Shown: in pieces, positions 7,804 through 15,947 of the stretch
Layout of the letters: each line of letters starts with the position of its first letter
How positions within the stretch are numbered: position 1 is the stretch's first letter
Source: Flexithrix dorotheae DSM 6795
GTDB taxonomy: Bacteria; Bacteroidota; Bacteroidia; Cytophagales; Flammeovirgaceae
Direction: 5' to 3'
Length of the DNA stretch: 64,000 nt
NCBI RefSeq assembly: GCF_000379765.1
Contig: NZ_KB903430.1
Location: 530,945-594,944, forward strand
The notes under the pieces: model-generated
Told to the model about the DNA's origin: nothing
Seen by the model: the letters and a program-made list of their open reading frames with translations, nothing else
Databases searched by the model: none
Program-made: the position numbers and the translations under genes

Positions 7804-9147
7804 CTATTCATCAAAAGTAATAGTGTAACCTCTGATTCCGTGCTCATGGCTATCCATACCAGCCTTCTCATGCTCAGCACTTACTCTCAATCCGAAAGTT
7901 TTGTCTAGTACGAAGAAGATGATGAAAGCAGAACCAAATGCAGCAACACCACAGGCAGCAACACCAATTAACTGAGTAATGAACTGCTCTACACCAGCCA
8001 TAGCACCGAACATTCCTACAGCTAAAGTTCCGAATACACCACAAGTTAAGTGAACAGATACTGCTCCCACACAATCATCAAGTTTTAATTTGTCTAATCC
8101 TACAGCTGAAAGTACTACTAAACCACCAGCGATTAAACCGATAACCATTGCAGCAGTTGGAGACATTTGGTCAGCACCAGCAGTAATACCTACTAAACCG
8201 GCAAGAATACCGTTCAATGCCATTCCAAGATCTAATCTTTTGAACACTACAAAAGCCATCAATACTCCACCAATAGCACCAGCAGCGGCAGCTAAGGAAG
8301 TAGTAACCAATACTAAAGAAACTAATGCAGGATCAGCAGAAAGGACAGAACCTCCGTTGAAACCGAACCATCCTAACCATAGTAAGAATACCCCCATAGT
8401 AGCCAAAGGCACGGAAGAACCTGGGAAGTCGTTTACTTTTCCGTTTACATATTTTCCAATTCTTGGACCTAATACGATGATACCTGCTAAGGCTCCCCAT
8501 CCACCAACAGAGTGAACTAAAGTAGAACCAGCAAAATCATAGAATCCCATACCATCAAGGAATCCACCTCCCCATTTCCAACTACCGATGATAGGATAAA
8601 CAATTCCTACAAAGAAGAAAGTAAAAATAAAGTAACCTGAAATTTTAATTCTTTCAGCTACAGCACCTGAAACAATAGTAGCAGCCGTAGCAGCAAACAT
8701 TCCCTGAAATAAGAAATCAGTCCACCAGGTATACCCAGCATCTGCATATTCGGCAGTCATTCCATTTTCTGGAGGAGCGATACCAAAACCAGCAAAAGCA
8801 AAAATACCTGCGCTTCCTTCTGCAAAACCAGGGTACATTAAGTTAAAACCAAAAAATGCATAGGTCAAAAGCCCTATTGCAGGAGTTAAAGTATTCTTAA
8901 ACAGGATGTTAACAGTGTTTTTGGCTTGTGTAAATCCAGCCTCAACACCCGCAAATCCTAAGTGCATGATGAATACTAATGCAGTTGACAACATCATCCA
9001 GATGTTATTTGCAGTGAGCGTAAGGGTAGTAATTTGAGTAGCTACCTCAGCCTCAGCGCCTTCAAGAGTAGATGCTGTGCTTGCCATTTCTGGAACCATA
9101 CCCAAGCTTGAAACATCAAGTAAAAGGTTTGTAAAAACGTTCTCCAT
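7804..9147 (-). CDS. amt: Ammonium transporter
   Basis: A 447-residue Amt/MEP/Rh-family channel that moves ammonium across the inner membrane, with about eleven membrane segments. Family motifs seen are ALVFIMHLGFAGVEAGF in the first helix, the twin pore histidines in STLVHSVGGWGALAG and VSVHLTCGVFGTLAVG, and a short cytosolic tail ending GIRGYTITFDE. The N-terminal 45 residues before the first helix are longer than in many Amt proteins. No GlnK/PII gene lies beside it; a porin gene is downstream instead. The leader is long and contains inverted repeats. Confidence 0.97.
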   Translation of the reverse strand: MENVFTNLLLDVSSLGMVPEMASTASTLEGAEAEVATQITTLTLTANNIWMMLSTALVFIMHLGFAGVEAGFTQAKNTVNILFKNTLTPAIGLLTYAFFGFNLMYPGFAEGSAGIFAFAGFGIAPPENGMTAEYADAGYTWWTDFLFQGMFAATAATIVSGAVAERIKISGYFIFTFFFVGIVYPIIGSWKWGGGFLDGMGFYDFAGSTLVHSVGGWGALAGIIVLGPRIGKYVNGKVNDFPGSSVPLATMGVFLLWLGWFGFNGGSVLSADPALVSLVLVTTSLAAAAGAIGGVLMAFVVFKRLDLGMALNGILAGLVGITAGADQMSPTAAMVIGLIAGGLVVLSAVGLDKLKLDDCVGAVSVHLTCGVFGTLAVGMFGAMAGVEQFITQLIGVAACGVAAFGSAFIIFFVLDKTFGLRVSAEHEKAGMDSHEHGIRGYTITFDE

Positions 9148-9213
9148 AATACGGTATTAATTAAAAATTAAGTGAATTGTGAATAATCTAGTTAATAAAA
9201 ATAGTAGTAGGGA

Positions 9214-9234
9214 TTGAAGGAGCTGACCCTTCAA
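9214..9234 (-). other. Short stem-loop in the amt leader
   Basis: A perfect 7-bp inverted repeat (9214-9220 with 9228-9234) around a seven-base loop, about 70 bases before the amt start codon. It would form in the amt leader RNA. Its function is unknown. Confidence 0.4.
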
Positions 9235-9354
9235 CTCTATTGTTGAAAATCTTTGTGTGTTGTATCGAATGTGATTGGTAAGGGTTGGGATAATCCCAAA
9301 TAATAATTATGAAACGGTTAGTTGAAGGATGAAAGTTACTTTGGCCTAATAAGC

Positions 9355-9379
9355 AGTACTTAATTTAACTTTAAGTACT
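9355..9379 (-). promoter_or_regulatory. Inverted repeat just downstream of the amt promoter
   Basis: Perfect 9-bp arms AGTACTTAA and TTAAGTACT around seven bases, followed by one more GTACTT copy at 9381-9386. It sits about 15-40 bases into the predicted transcript. That suits a repressor operator or a leader hairpin. The regulator is not identified. Confidence 0.45.
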
Positions 9380-9400
9380 TGTACTTACATAATTATAAAG

Positions 9401-9430
9401 CAAATATAAATTCAAATTTTTAATAAACAA
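9401..9430 (-). promoter_or_regulatory. Promoter for amt
   Basis: On the minus strand, TTG (9428-9430), exactly 19 bases, then TATATTTG (9401-9408). Transcription would begin near 9394, giving a leader of about 245 bases. From 9431 to 9759 I see only AT-rich sequence without a convincing gene. Confidence 0.65.
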
Positions 9431-9759
9431 TAAACTAGGTAAAAAAAATACCAAATTTTTTAAATTTTATGTTTTTACATGTTTTCAAATCAAAAAAACA
9501 CCCATATCATTAACAATTCACAAATTTTTTAATTTTCTAAGATAATTTATCAACTATATCATTAAAATAAGTACAATTAACTAATAAGGGGTTAATTTTT
9601 ACTACCATTCTTTCATTTTTCCTGTATTTGCCTGTTTTTCGGTTGAATGATCTCATTTTTACCCAAATCCCCGGAATTCCCGTACTTTTTGGTTTTATGC
9701 TTACATTTTATTAGCTATTCTCCCATAAAACTCTCCAGGATTTCCTGAAGATTACATTA

Positions 9760-10338
9760 ATGGTTAAATTGGGCGTATTACTTTTAATCATTTTTATGCA
9801 AACCACAACCCTATTAATAGAAGGTATATTTAATAATACCTTCAATCTCCTGATTATAGTCCTGGCCGGATTAAACACGTATTTCTTTTTTAAAGCCAAC
9901 CATGAAATTCTCCAGTTAAAAAATGATATACTGGCTGGAGAAGATTCTCTACTGGAAAAACTTATTCAAAAAAGAGTAGGGATTCAGGAAGACATTGAGA
10001 AGAGAATAGGCACGAGTTTTAGTAAATGGGAAAATAAATACCAGCAGTCTACCACCTGGTATTATTTATTTAGTAATACCATCAGCATTTTTCCCCTCAT
10101 GGGGATTGCCGGAACAATTTTAGGGATTATTCCTGCCCTAACTGATTTTTCTACTGTAAAGCCTGCCTTCTCTCTGGCACTAACTTCTACCCTGCTGGGC
10201 GTATTTTTTTCTATTGTATTTAAATTATTTGAAGGGAAAGTTTCAGCTAACTATGCATTGGTATCGGAAAGGATGAGCACTTTAACCAAGGATGTAGCCA
10301 GATATCTTATTGAAAAGGAAAGGCCTACAATAGAGTAA
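9760..10338 (+). CDS. MotA/TolQ/ExbB-like inner-membrane proton-channel protein
   Basis: A 192-residue membrane protein with four predicted membrane segments at about residues 3-20, 28-45, 103-126 and 136-157. The polar cytoplasmic loop between segments 2 and 3 contains LEKLIQKRVGIQEDIEKRIG. Segment 3 (FPLMGIAGTILGIIPAL) and segment 4 (AFSLALTSTLLGVFFSIVF) carry the pattern of the ion-channel half of TolQ/ExbB/MotA stators, 'PLLGLLGTV.G' followed by 'AL.tTl.Gl..ai'. The next gene, 59 bases on, is the matching ExbD/MotB-type partner, so the two should form an ion-driven motor unit. It is shorter than ordinary ExbB, and no TonB, Pal or flagellar gene is nearby. Confidence 0.72.
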   Translation: MVKLGVLLLIIFMQTTTLLIEGIFNNTFNLLIIVLAGLNTYFFFKANHEILQLKNDILAGEDSLLEKLIQKRVGIQEDIEKRIGTSFSKWENKYQQSTTWYYLFSNTISIFPLMGIAGTILGIIPALTDFSTVKPAFSLALTSTLLGVFFSIVFKLFEGKVSANYALVSERMSTLTKDVARYLIEKERPTIE

Positions 10339-10397
10339 TTTCTGCTGCATCAACCTTCACTACCATACAATTTTTACTTTTCCGAATCAAAAAGCTG

Positions 10398-11219
10398 ATG
10401 AAATTAAAAAATTTACTTGAACTCACTCCTTTAATAGATGTTTTCCTTATTCTCCTTTTTGTATTTATGATTAATCAAAAGGAAGGAGAGCAAGCCTTTG
10501 AAACAGAAAAAAACCAAATAGAGGGTGAATTAAAAGCCTCTTTGGAAAAACTTGCCGATCAACAACAAAAAAGCCTGGCCTATGAAAGTTCTTTGGACGA
10601 ATCGGAAAGAAAAATAAAAATGTATGAACAGGAACTACTTGCCCAAAAAGAATTGCTGGAAAAAAGTACTGCGGAGATTTCCAGAAAACTTATGGATTTA
10701 TTTGGGCAAACTTCCTACAGCCTTGAAAATAAAGTACTGGATGGTGAACTCACTCCCGATTTTTATTACCAATACCTGGATCAGTTGCAAAACACCGATA
10801 TCGTGGATAGCACTAAAATAATTCAGCAAATTATGGTGCTTGGGGAATTGAAAGCATACTCCACTATTATTAATATATATGTAAATAATAACAACCAGGT
10901 TTTAATCAATGGAAAAACACTTTCCATTTCCTTGGGAGAATTTGATGAAAATACAGGCGACTTTGCACCGGAGATGAAAGAAAGTTTTGAAACAGGACTG
11001 AAAAATGAACTAGAAAACCATTATGAAGTTCAGAAAAAAAGCAGGGAAAAGTTGGGGGAAATAGTAATGATTACATTCGGGCATGCTGAAAAGACCCTTA
11101 CCGGGGTCATCAAATTAACCGATTCAATCAGCAGGGCGTTTTATAGTGAAACCCGACAAATTGAAGGCAATTCCAAAAAGATATTTTACAGTAATTTAGG
11201 TTACTTTCCCTTTCTGTAA
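10398..11219 (+). CDS. ExbD/TolR/MotB-like stator partner with long coiled coil
   Basis: A 273-residue protein with a single membrane segment right at the N-terminus (LTPLIDVFLILLFVFMI). The segment includes the aspartate D14 that ExbD, TolR and MotB use as the ion-carrying residue. A charged coiled coil of about 70 residues (roughly 35-105) follows, then an alpha/beta periplasmic domain with IINIYVNNNNQVLINGKTLS and EIVMITFGHAEKTL. No OmpA-like peptidoglycan-binding domain is evident, which separates it from MotB and from ZorB of the Zorya defence system. It is paired with the MotA/ExbB-like gene before it. What it pushes or pulls is unknown. Confidence 0.7.
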   Translation: MKLKNLLELTPLIDVFLILLFVFMINQKEGEQAFETEKNQIEGELKASLEKLADQQQKSLAYESSLDESERKIKMYEQELLAQKELLEKSTAEISRKLMDLFGQTSYSLENKVLDGELTPDFYYQYLDQLQNTDIVDSTKIIQQIMVLGELKAYSTIINIYVNNNNQVLINGKTLSISLGEFDENTGDFAPEMKESFETGLKNELENHYEVQKKSREKLGEIVMITFGHAEKTLTGVIKLTDSISRAFYSETRQIEGNSKKIFYSNLGYFPFL

Positions 11220-11456
11220 ATTCGTCTTTCCGCTATGGCCAAACAATGAAAGAATCCTTTTGCATGCTTAAACCCGGAACTAACTCTATTTCTGATATTT
11301 ACAGTTGTCATGAGACTTGATTATAATTGTTAAAAAATGCAAAAAACATTTTACTTCATCTTATTGACTGTAAATTTCCAATTTAGAATCCAGCACTTAC
11401 TTTTGTAGCATAATAATAAATGGAATTCTGACACTTATTTTTTTAATTAATATAAA

Positions 11457-12446
11457 ATGGAGAATTACGAATATTCGGAAGGTACCCAGTCACTTCATGA
11501 AAAAATCCATCAGGTCATCTCAGAAGTTGGGAAAGTTGTTGTTGGTCAGGAATATATGATCAATAGATTGTTGGTTGGTCTTTTTACCAATGGGCACGTG
11601 TTGCTGGAGGGTGTACCAGGTCTGGCTAAAACACTTACCGTAAATACCCTGGCCAGAGTGATTCAGTCAGATTTCCAAAGAATTCAGTTTACTCCAGACC
11701 TGCTCCCTGCCGATTTGATCGGTACTATGATTTACAACCAGAAATTTGGGGAGTTTGAGGTAAAAAAAGGGCCCATTTTCGCCAATCTTATCCTTGCAGA
11801 TGAAATTAACCGTTCTCCGGCAAAAGTTCAGGCCGCTCTTCTGGAAGCCATGCAGGAGCGACAAGTAACCATTGGAGAAACTACATTTAAGCTGGACAAA
11901 CCTTTTTTGGTACTGGCCACTCAAAACCCTGTAGATCAGGAAGGAACTTATCCACTTCCAGAAGCCCAGGTAGACAGGTTTATGTTAAAAATTTTCATTG
12001 ACTATCCGAAAAGAGAGGCTGAACTGGAGGTGATGAGAAGAATGTCCAACCTTGCTTTTAATTCTGAGGTTCGCCAATTACTTACCAAGCAGGACATTTT
12101 CGATATCCGTGATGCCATTAATCAGGTTAGCATTTCCGAGAGCCTTGAAAAATATATAATTGAATTAGTATTTGCCACCAGGTTTCCTAAAGAATTTGGT
12201 TTGGATCAACTCTCTGAATATATACAGTTTGGAGCTTCTCCAAGGGCAAGTATTAACCTCAACAGGGCATCCAAAGCCATTGCTTTTCTCGATGGCAGAG
12301 ATTATGTACTACCAGAAGATATTAAAGAAGTGGCTTATGATGTGTTTAATCACAGAATTTTGTTGAATTACGAAGCTGAAGCCGATGGAATCTCTTCCAA
12401 ATTTATCATCGAAACGATTTTGAATAAAATCGAAATCAGTCACTAA
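11457..12446 (+). CDS. MoxR-family AAA+ ATPase
   Basis: A 329-residue AAA_3 ATPase thought to act as a chaperone for assembling protein complexes. Walker A is LLEGVPGLAKT (about residues 43-53) and Walker B LILADEINRSP (about 110-120). Sensor 1 is VLATQNPVDQEGTYPLPEAQ, and an AAA_lid domain with ASPRASINLNRASKA occupies the C-terminus. MoxR genes normally sit before DUF58 and VWA-domain genes. Here the next gene, scpA, is convergent and overlaps by 4 bases, so this MoxR is alone unless it serves the motor pair 237 bases upstream. A partial promoter (TACTTTTG at 11398-11405, without a good minus-33 element) suggests its own transcript. Confidence 0.95.
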   Translation: MENYEYSEGTQSLHEKIHQVISEVGKVVVGQEYMINRLLVGLFTNGHVLLEGVPGLAKTLTVNTLARVIQSDFQRIQFTPDLLPADLIGTMIYNQKFGEFEVKKGPIFANLILADEINRSPAKVQAALLEAMQERQVTIGETTFKLDKPFLVLATQNPVDQEGTYPLPEAQVDRFMLKIFIDYPKREAELEVMRRMSNLAFNSEVRQLLTKQDIFDIRDAINQVSISESLEKYIIELVFATRFPKEFGLDQLSEYIQFGASPRASINLNRASKAIAFLDGRDYVLPEDIKEVAYDVFNHRILLNYEAEADGISSKFIIETILNKIEISH

Positions 12447-13228
12447 TCATTTTCAGAAGGCACAGGATCAGTATTTTGGGGAGCTTCCTCATTTTTACTG
12501 ATCCAAAAATTATTGTAGCCCAACCCCAGGCTTATCGTTATCTTACTGATAGCCAGTAGCTCTAATATTGACAGGAAGTTAAAAATTACCGCAATTTTAT
12601 TCCTGTCCTCATTAATTAACTCTTCAAAAGATAGTTTTTCCTGAAAGGCAAGTTTCCCCAAAATTAAAGTTTTCTGTTCCTCTACTTTATAGGGATACGG
12701 AGTCACCTTATGTCTGGGCTGCTCTCTTTGTCCCTCCTCAAATTTTTTGAGTGTCTTCTGAAATACCTTTAATAACTTATACAAATCAATATCCTGAAGC
12801 TCGACTTCTACATTATTTACCGAAGCCAGGGATTTTAACTCTTTAAGGATATTTCCCCGCTTCTCGTGCTGTAGCATTTTGTCTTCCCAGTCAGCCAATT
12901 GACCTACAACCGATTTATATTTTTTATATTCCAGCAGGTGCCTTACCAATTCTTCCCTGGGGTCAATCTCATTTCCTTCTTCATCCTTTTCTACGCGTGG
13001 CAAAAGCATTTTGGCCTTAATCCTCATCAAAGTAGAAGCCACCAAAATAAATTCGCTGGCAACCTCCATGTTCATTTTTTCCAATTGGTGTAAATAATCA
13101 AGGAAGTCTTTGGTAATTTTTGAAATGGGAATATCATGAATATCCAGCTCATCCCTTTTGATAAAAAATAATAAAAGGTCAAAAGGACCTTCAAAAAGTG
13201 GAATTTTTACTTCAAAATGTTCTTCCAT
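12443..13228 (-). CDS. scpA: Segregation and condensation protein A
   Basis: A 261-residue kleisin subunit of the SMC-ScpAB complex, which compacts and separates chromosomes. The N-terminal VKIPLFEGPFDLLLFFIKR and DELDIHDIPISKITKDFL motifs are diagnostic, followed by LILVASTLMRIKAKMLLP-type sequence at about residues 63-80. The C-terminal winged-helix part contains KIAVIFNFLSILELLA. It ends 4 bases inside the 3' end of the moxR gene on the other strand. scpB is not in the window. Confidence 0.96.
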   Translation of the reverse strand: MEEHFEVKIPLFEGPFDLLLFFIKRDELDIHDIPISKITKDFLDYLHQLEKMNMEVASEFILVASTLMRIKAKMLLPRVEKDEEGNEIDPREELVRHLLEYKKYKSVVGQLADWEDKMLQHEKRGNILKELKSLASVNNVEVELQDIDLYKLLKVFQKTLKKFEEGQREQPRHKVTPYPYKVEEQKTLILGKLAFQEKLSFEELINEDRNKIAVIFNFLSILELLAISKITISLGLGYNNFWISKNEEAPQNTDPVPSEND

Positions 13229-13433
13229 GTATTGGGGCTTCTACCTAAAATTTCGCAGTTGGTAAAATTATAGTATTGCAACCAAGCAGACAAACTTAAA
13301 AACAGAGAATTTTTTAGATGATCAAATGGAAAACTTTTACAACTGAAATTTCATAAGTTAATAATTATACTGGTGTCAATTTCCTTTCGGAATTGCTTAC
13401 ATTTATCCTTGTGATTTTTAATACCCGACCACT

Positions 13434-14441
13434 ATGCTAAAAGGCGTAAAATATAATAAGATATTCATTCTGGGTGCTGGATTTTCAAAGTCAGTATCCA
13501 CCAATAATCCTACACTTAGTGACCTGACAAATGCCTTAATTCTGGAAAAAGACAAGCACTTGTATTACGATCTGATCCAATTTGTTTCTTCCTTGAATGA
13601 ATTGTCAAATGGGTCGGAAGAAATAATGGAAATTGAAAAAATTGCCACGGTAATTTTATCCAAGAGGCTATTTTATAATAATGAGGAAAAACTACTTTAT
13701 GACAAATTAAGGCATCAGTTACTGGATTGGATTTACAACAAAATAGAGGAAAATTCGCCAAAGGTAGATGATGACAAAAAAGAATTGCTTACCCGGTTTC
13801 TGGATCAGGCCAGTTTTTTAAACAACTCGGAAACACATGCCTCTCCTTCCCTTATGATGACCTTCAATTATGACTTATTATTGGAGCGATTACTGTTTGA
13901 GTTTCAGCAAGAAGACTGGACAATTGATTACATCATCAGGCTGAATAATTACCTGAACAGCTACCCGTCCAATATCGATCTTTCTACCAAAAAAGTATTG
14001 GAATACCTGAAATTACACGGTTCATTCAATTGGTTTGCCGTACCAGGTGCACAGAAAATAGATTTAAGCAATGTCTATCTGGTTTCGGAAAATGATCCCT
14101 CCAGAAATTTAATTCACCAAAGTGATATCCCTGTTTATATTCCCATGGCATTTTCGAAAATGCAATTCCTGAGTGGTTCACTTTATAATGTCATCTGGAA
14201 TATAGCCCAAAGCTATCTGGAAGAGGCATCAGAAATTTACTTTATTGGCTACGGATTTCCACAAACTGATATCGATAACCTGATTTTTTTCCTGAAGTTT
14301 AAATCAAAAATTAAGGATATTGTCATTTATGAGCCACCCGAATCGGAAAAGCTAAAACGACTGAATAAACTTTTCCCAGATTCTAATATTATCAATCAGG
14401 ATGCTTTTCAGTACATTGTAGAGAATCATTTGGGGGAATAA
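13434..14441 (+). CDS. SIR2-like domain protein (possible NADase)
   Basis: A 335-residue cytosolic protein. The NAD-binding motifs of the SIR2-like superfamily are recognisable: FILGAGFSKS at residues 11-20 (the GAGxS loop), TFNYDLLLERL at about 143-153 (the TxNYD motif), LKLHGSFNWF at about 192-201 (the HG motif) and FIGYGFPQTD at about 270-279. The zinc-binding cysteines of true sirtuin deacetylases are absent. SIR2-like proteins of this type include NAD-consuming effectors of anti-phage systems and single-gene proteins of unknown role. No partner gene (TIR, Argonaute, HerA or STAND) is adjacent; scpA is divergent upstream and a Dabb gene convergent downstream. A defence role is possible but unproven. 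Confidence 0.8.
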   Translation: MLKGVKYNKIFILGAGFSKSVSTNNPTLSDLTNALILEKDKHLYYDLIQFVSSLNELSNGSEEIMEIEKIATVILSKRLFYNNEEKLLYDKLRHQLLDWIYNKIEENSPKVDDDKKELLTRFLDQASFLNNSETHASPSLMMTFNYDLLLERLLFEFQQEDWTIDYIIRLNNYLNSYPSNIDLSTKKVLEYLKLHGSFNWFAVPGAQKIDLSNVYLVSENDPSRNLIHQSDIPVYIPMAFSKMQFLSGSLYNVIWNIAQSYLEEASEIYFIGYGFPQTDIDNLIFFLKFKSKIKDIVIYEPPESEKLKRLNKLFPDSNIINQDAFQYIVENHLGE

Positions 14442-14472
14442 GTTTAGCCCTTCCTTAGAAAGAGCTAAACTT
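14440..14472. other. Stem-loop between convergent genes
   Basis: Nine-bp arms AAGTTTAGC (14440-14448) and GCTAAACTT (14464-14472) around 15 bases, lying directly at the end of the SIR2-like gene and before the convergent Dabb gene. There is no T-run, so it is a doubtful terminator. Confidence 0.45.
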
Positions 14473-14483
14473 ACTGTGGTCAA

Positions 14484-14921
14484 TTAATTTTTAGTAAAAT
14501 AATCTACCACACAAACCTTATCAATACTTGGAGAAGCCAGATCAACAAATGCCTTATGCGCAGGATGAGGGAGGTAAATATCACGTGCTTTAGCATCTTT
14601 AAAGGTCACAAAAAAGCAATGAGTGAAGCCTTGCTGAAGGTTTTCAGGACTCACATCAGTTCCCCATTCAAAATCGTGAATTTCTTTAATTTTGGAAGGC
14701 AACTCCCCGAAGGCATCTGTTATGGCCTTCAATTGTTCCTCAGTAGTATCATCCTTAAATTTCATTAATACCACATGCCTCAATAGTTTTTGAGGTTTTA
14801 ATTCGGTGGTTGAATTAGCTTCAGTGTTTGTGTCAGTTCCCATATTTTTTAGTGAAAAGGCAGATATTAAAAAGACAAAACCAAGGGCAATTAGGATAGA
14901 TTGTAAATTAATTTTCTTCAT
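14484..14921 (-). CDS. Exported Dabb-domain (stress-responsive A/B barrel) protein
   Basis: A 145-residue protein with an N-terminal hydrophobic segment (SILIALGFVFLISAFSL) acting as signal peptide or anchor, then a Thr/Asn-rich linker. A Dabb domain runs from about residue 47 to the end. It has the typical LRHVVLMKFKDDTTEEQL start and the PHPAHKAFVDL and CVVDYF elements. Dabb domains form dimeric ferredoxin-like barrels; most have no assigned substrate, and a few are cyclases or decarboxylases. The export signal is less usual for the family but common in Bacteroidota members. It is a single gene on its strand. Confidence 0.88.
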   Translation of the reverse strand: MKKINLQSILIALGFVFLISAFSLKNMGTDTNTEANSTTELKPQKLLRHVVLMKFKDDTTEEQLKAITDAFGELPSKIKEIHDFEWGTDVSPENLQQGFTHCFFVTFKDAKARDIYLPHPAHKAFVDLASPSIDKVCVVDYFTKN

Positions 14922-15089
14922 ATGAATTAAAATAAAAATTGGAAAAATTAAATATATTCAATTTTGCCCAACTCTGTGAAAATGAAATGATTTATATCCA
15001 TTTTAATGGTCATTTTTACTTCTTCTGTAAATTAAAACTGTATCCAGGTTTCATAGAAAAGTTGTGGTATTCTCATTATCCCAGCATTT

Positions 15090-15929
15090 TTAGTTGTTAG
15101 TTTTTTTCGACTTCCTCCACCTATTTATTCCCCAGACAACCAAAATGATGAGGATCAGAAATGGCCAGATATTTACCAACCCAATAAAAACAAAACCCAA
15201 ATTCTCCCATCCATTTGAAAAACCATCTTTTATCTGAGAGAAAAATCCCTCACCACCTGAAACAGTCTGATAAAAGCTTACCGTAAGAGTGGAAAAATTA
15301 ACCTGATTAGAAAGGTATTTTAATCGTCCTTCTACCGATTCTATTTCTTCTCTGATTTTGCCTAATTCTCGTTCAATTTCTAAAATTTCCGTAACCTTTT
15401 TGGCCTCTTTCAACAGATCAAGGTATCGGTTTTCAAGTTCCTTTTTTGTTTTGATTCTGGCGGTAATATCCAAAAACTCCTCTGTCACATCCTGAATTTG
15501 AATATTTCGCTGATCGAAATGTCCTACTCCTTCGGCTATGGCAGCCAGTAAACTATCAAAATTTTGGGAGGGAACTCTTATGGTTAAAGTCTGACGGATA
15601 CTTGTGTCATAATTATAGGAATTTTCACTTGCCAGGTATGCCTTATATTTTTTAATGGCAACATTTATTCTGGTTTTGGTGTGTTCAAGGTCATCAGTCT
15701 CAAAAGAAATATTTCCTTCTTTTATTAATTTTCGTTCCATTACTTCGCCCTCAATCTCACTTTCATTTTGAGGCATTTCCCCCTCTTCATATTCTTCATC
15801 CAATACCATGTCTGAAGAAACTACACTTTCTTTATAAGCCTGATTGCTTTGGCAAGCGGCAGCCATAATCAGAAATACAAATAAAATTTTGGGAAAGAAG
15901 TTTAATTTCATTTTGGTTAAAAATTTCAT
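15090..15929 (-). CDS. DUF4349 lipoprotein
   Basis: A 279-residue envelope protein. The signal peptide ends in a lipobox-like MAAACQS (Cys at about residue 26). After an acidic linker comes a DUF4349 domain (about residues 70-250) with a beta segment and a long coiled coil (TKKELENRYLDLLKEAKKV, ILEIERELGKIREEIESVE). A C-terminal membrane helix follows (WPFLILIILVVWGI) and ends in a basic tail. The family is common in Gram-negative and Gram-positive bacteria, without known function. It starts 18 bases after tag and is probably co-transcribed with it. Confidence 0.85.
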   Translation of the reverse strand: MKFLTKMKLNFFPKILFVFLIMAAACQSNQAYKESVVSSDMVLDEEYEEGEMPQNESEIEGEVMERKLIKEGNISFETDDLEHTKTRINVAIKKYKAYLASENSYNYDTSIRQTLTIRVPSQNFDSLLAAIAEGVGHFDQRNIQIQDVTEEFLDITARIKTKKELENRYLDLLKEAKKVTEILEIERELGKIREEIESVEGRLKYLSNQVNFSTLTVSFYQTVSGGEGFFSQIKDGFSNGWENLGFVFIGLVNIWPFLILIILVVWGINRWRKSKKTNN

Positions 15930-15947
15930 AAAAACCTGGTGTATTTT

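Noticed and set aside
8090-8515. Plus-strand open frame of 141 codons rich in Pro, Thr and Ala
   Set aside because: Antisense to amt; its composition simply mirrors the Gly/Ala-rich codons of the transporter.
9760-11219. Zorya anti-phage system
   Set aside because: The second protein has no OmpA-like domain, the first lacks the long cytoplasmic tail of ZorA, and no ZorC, ZorD or ZorE gene follows.
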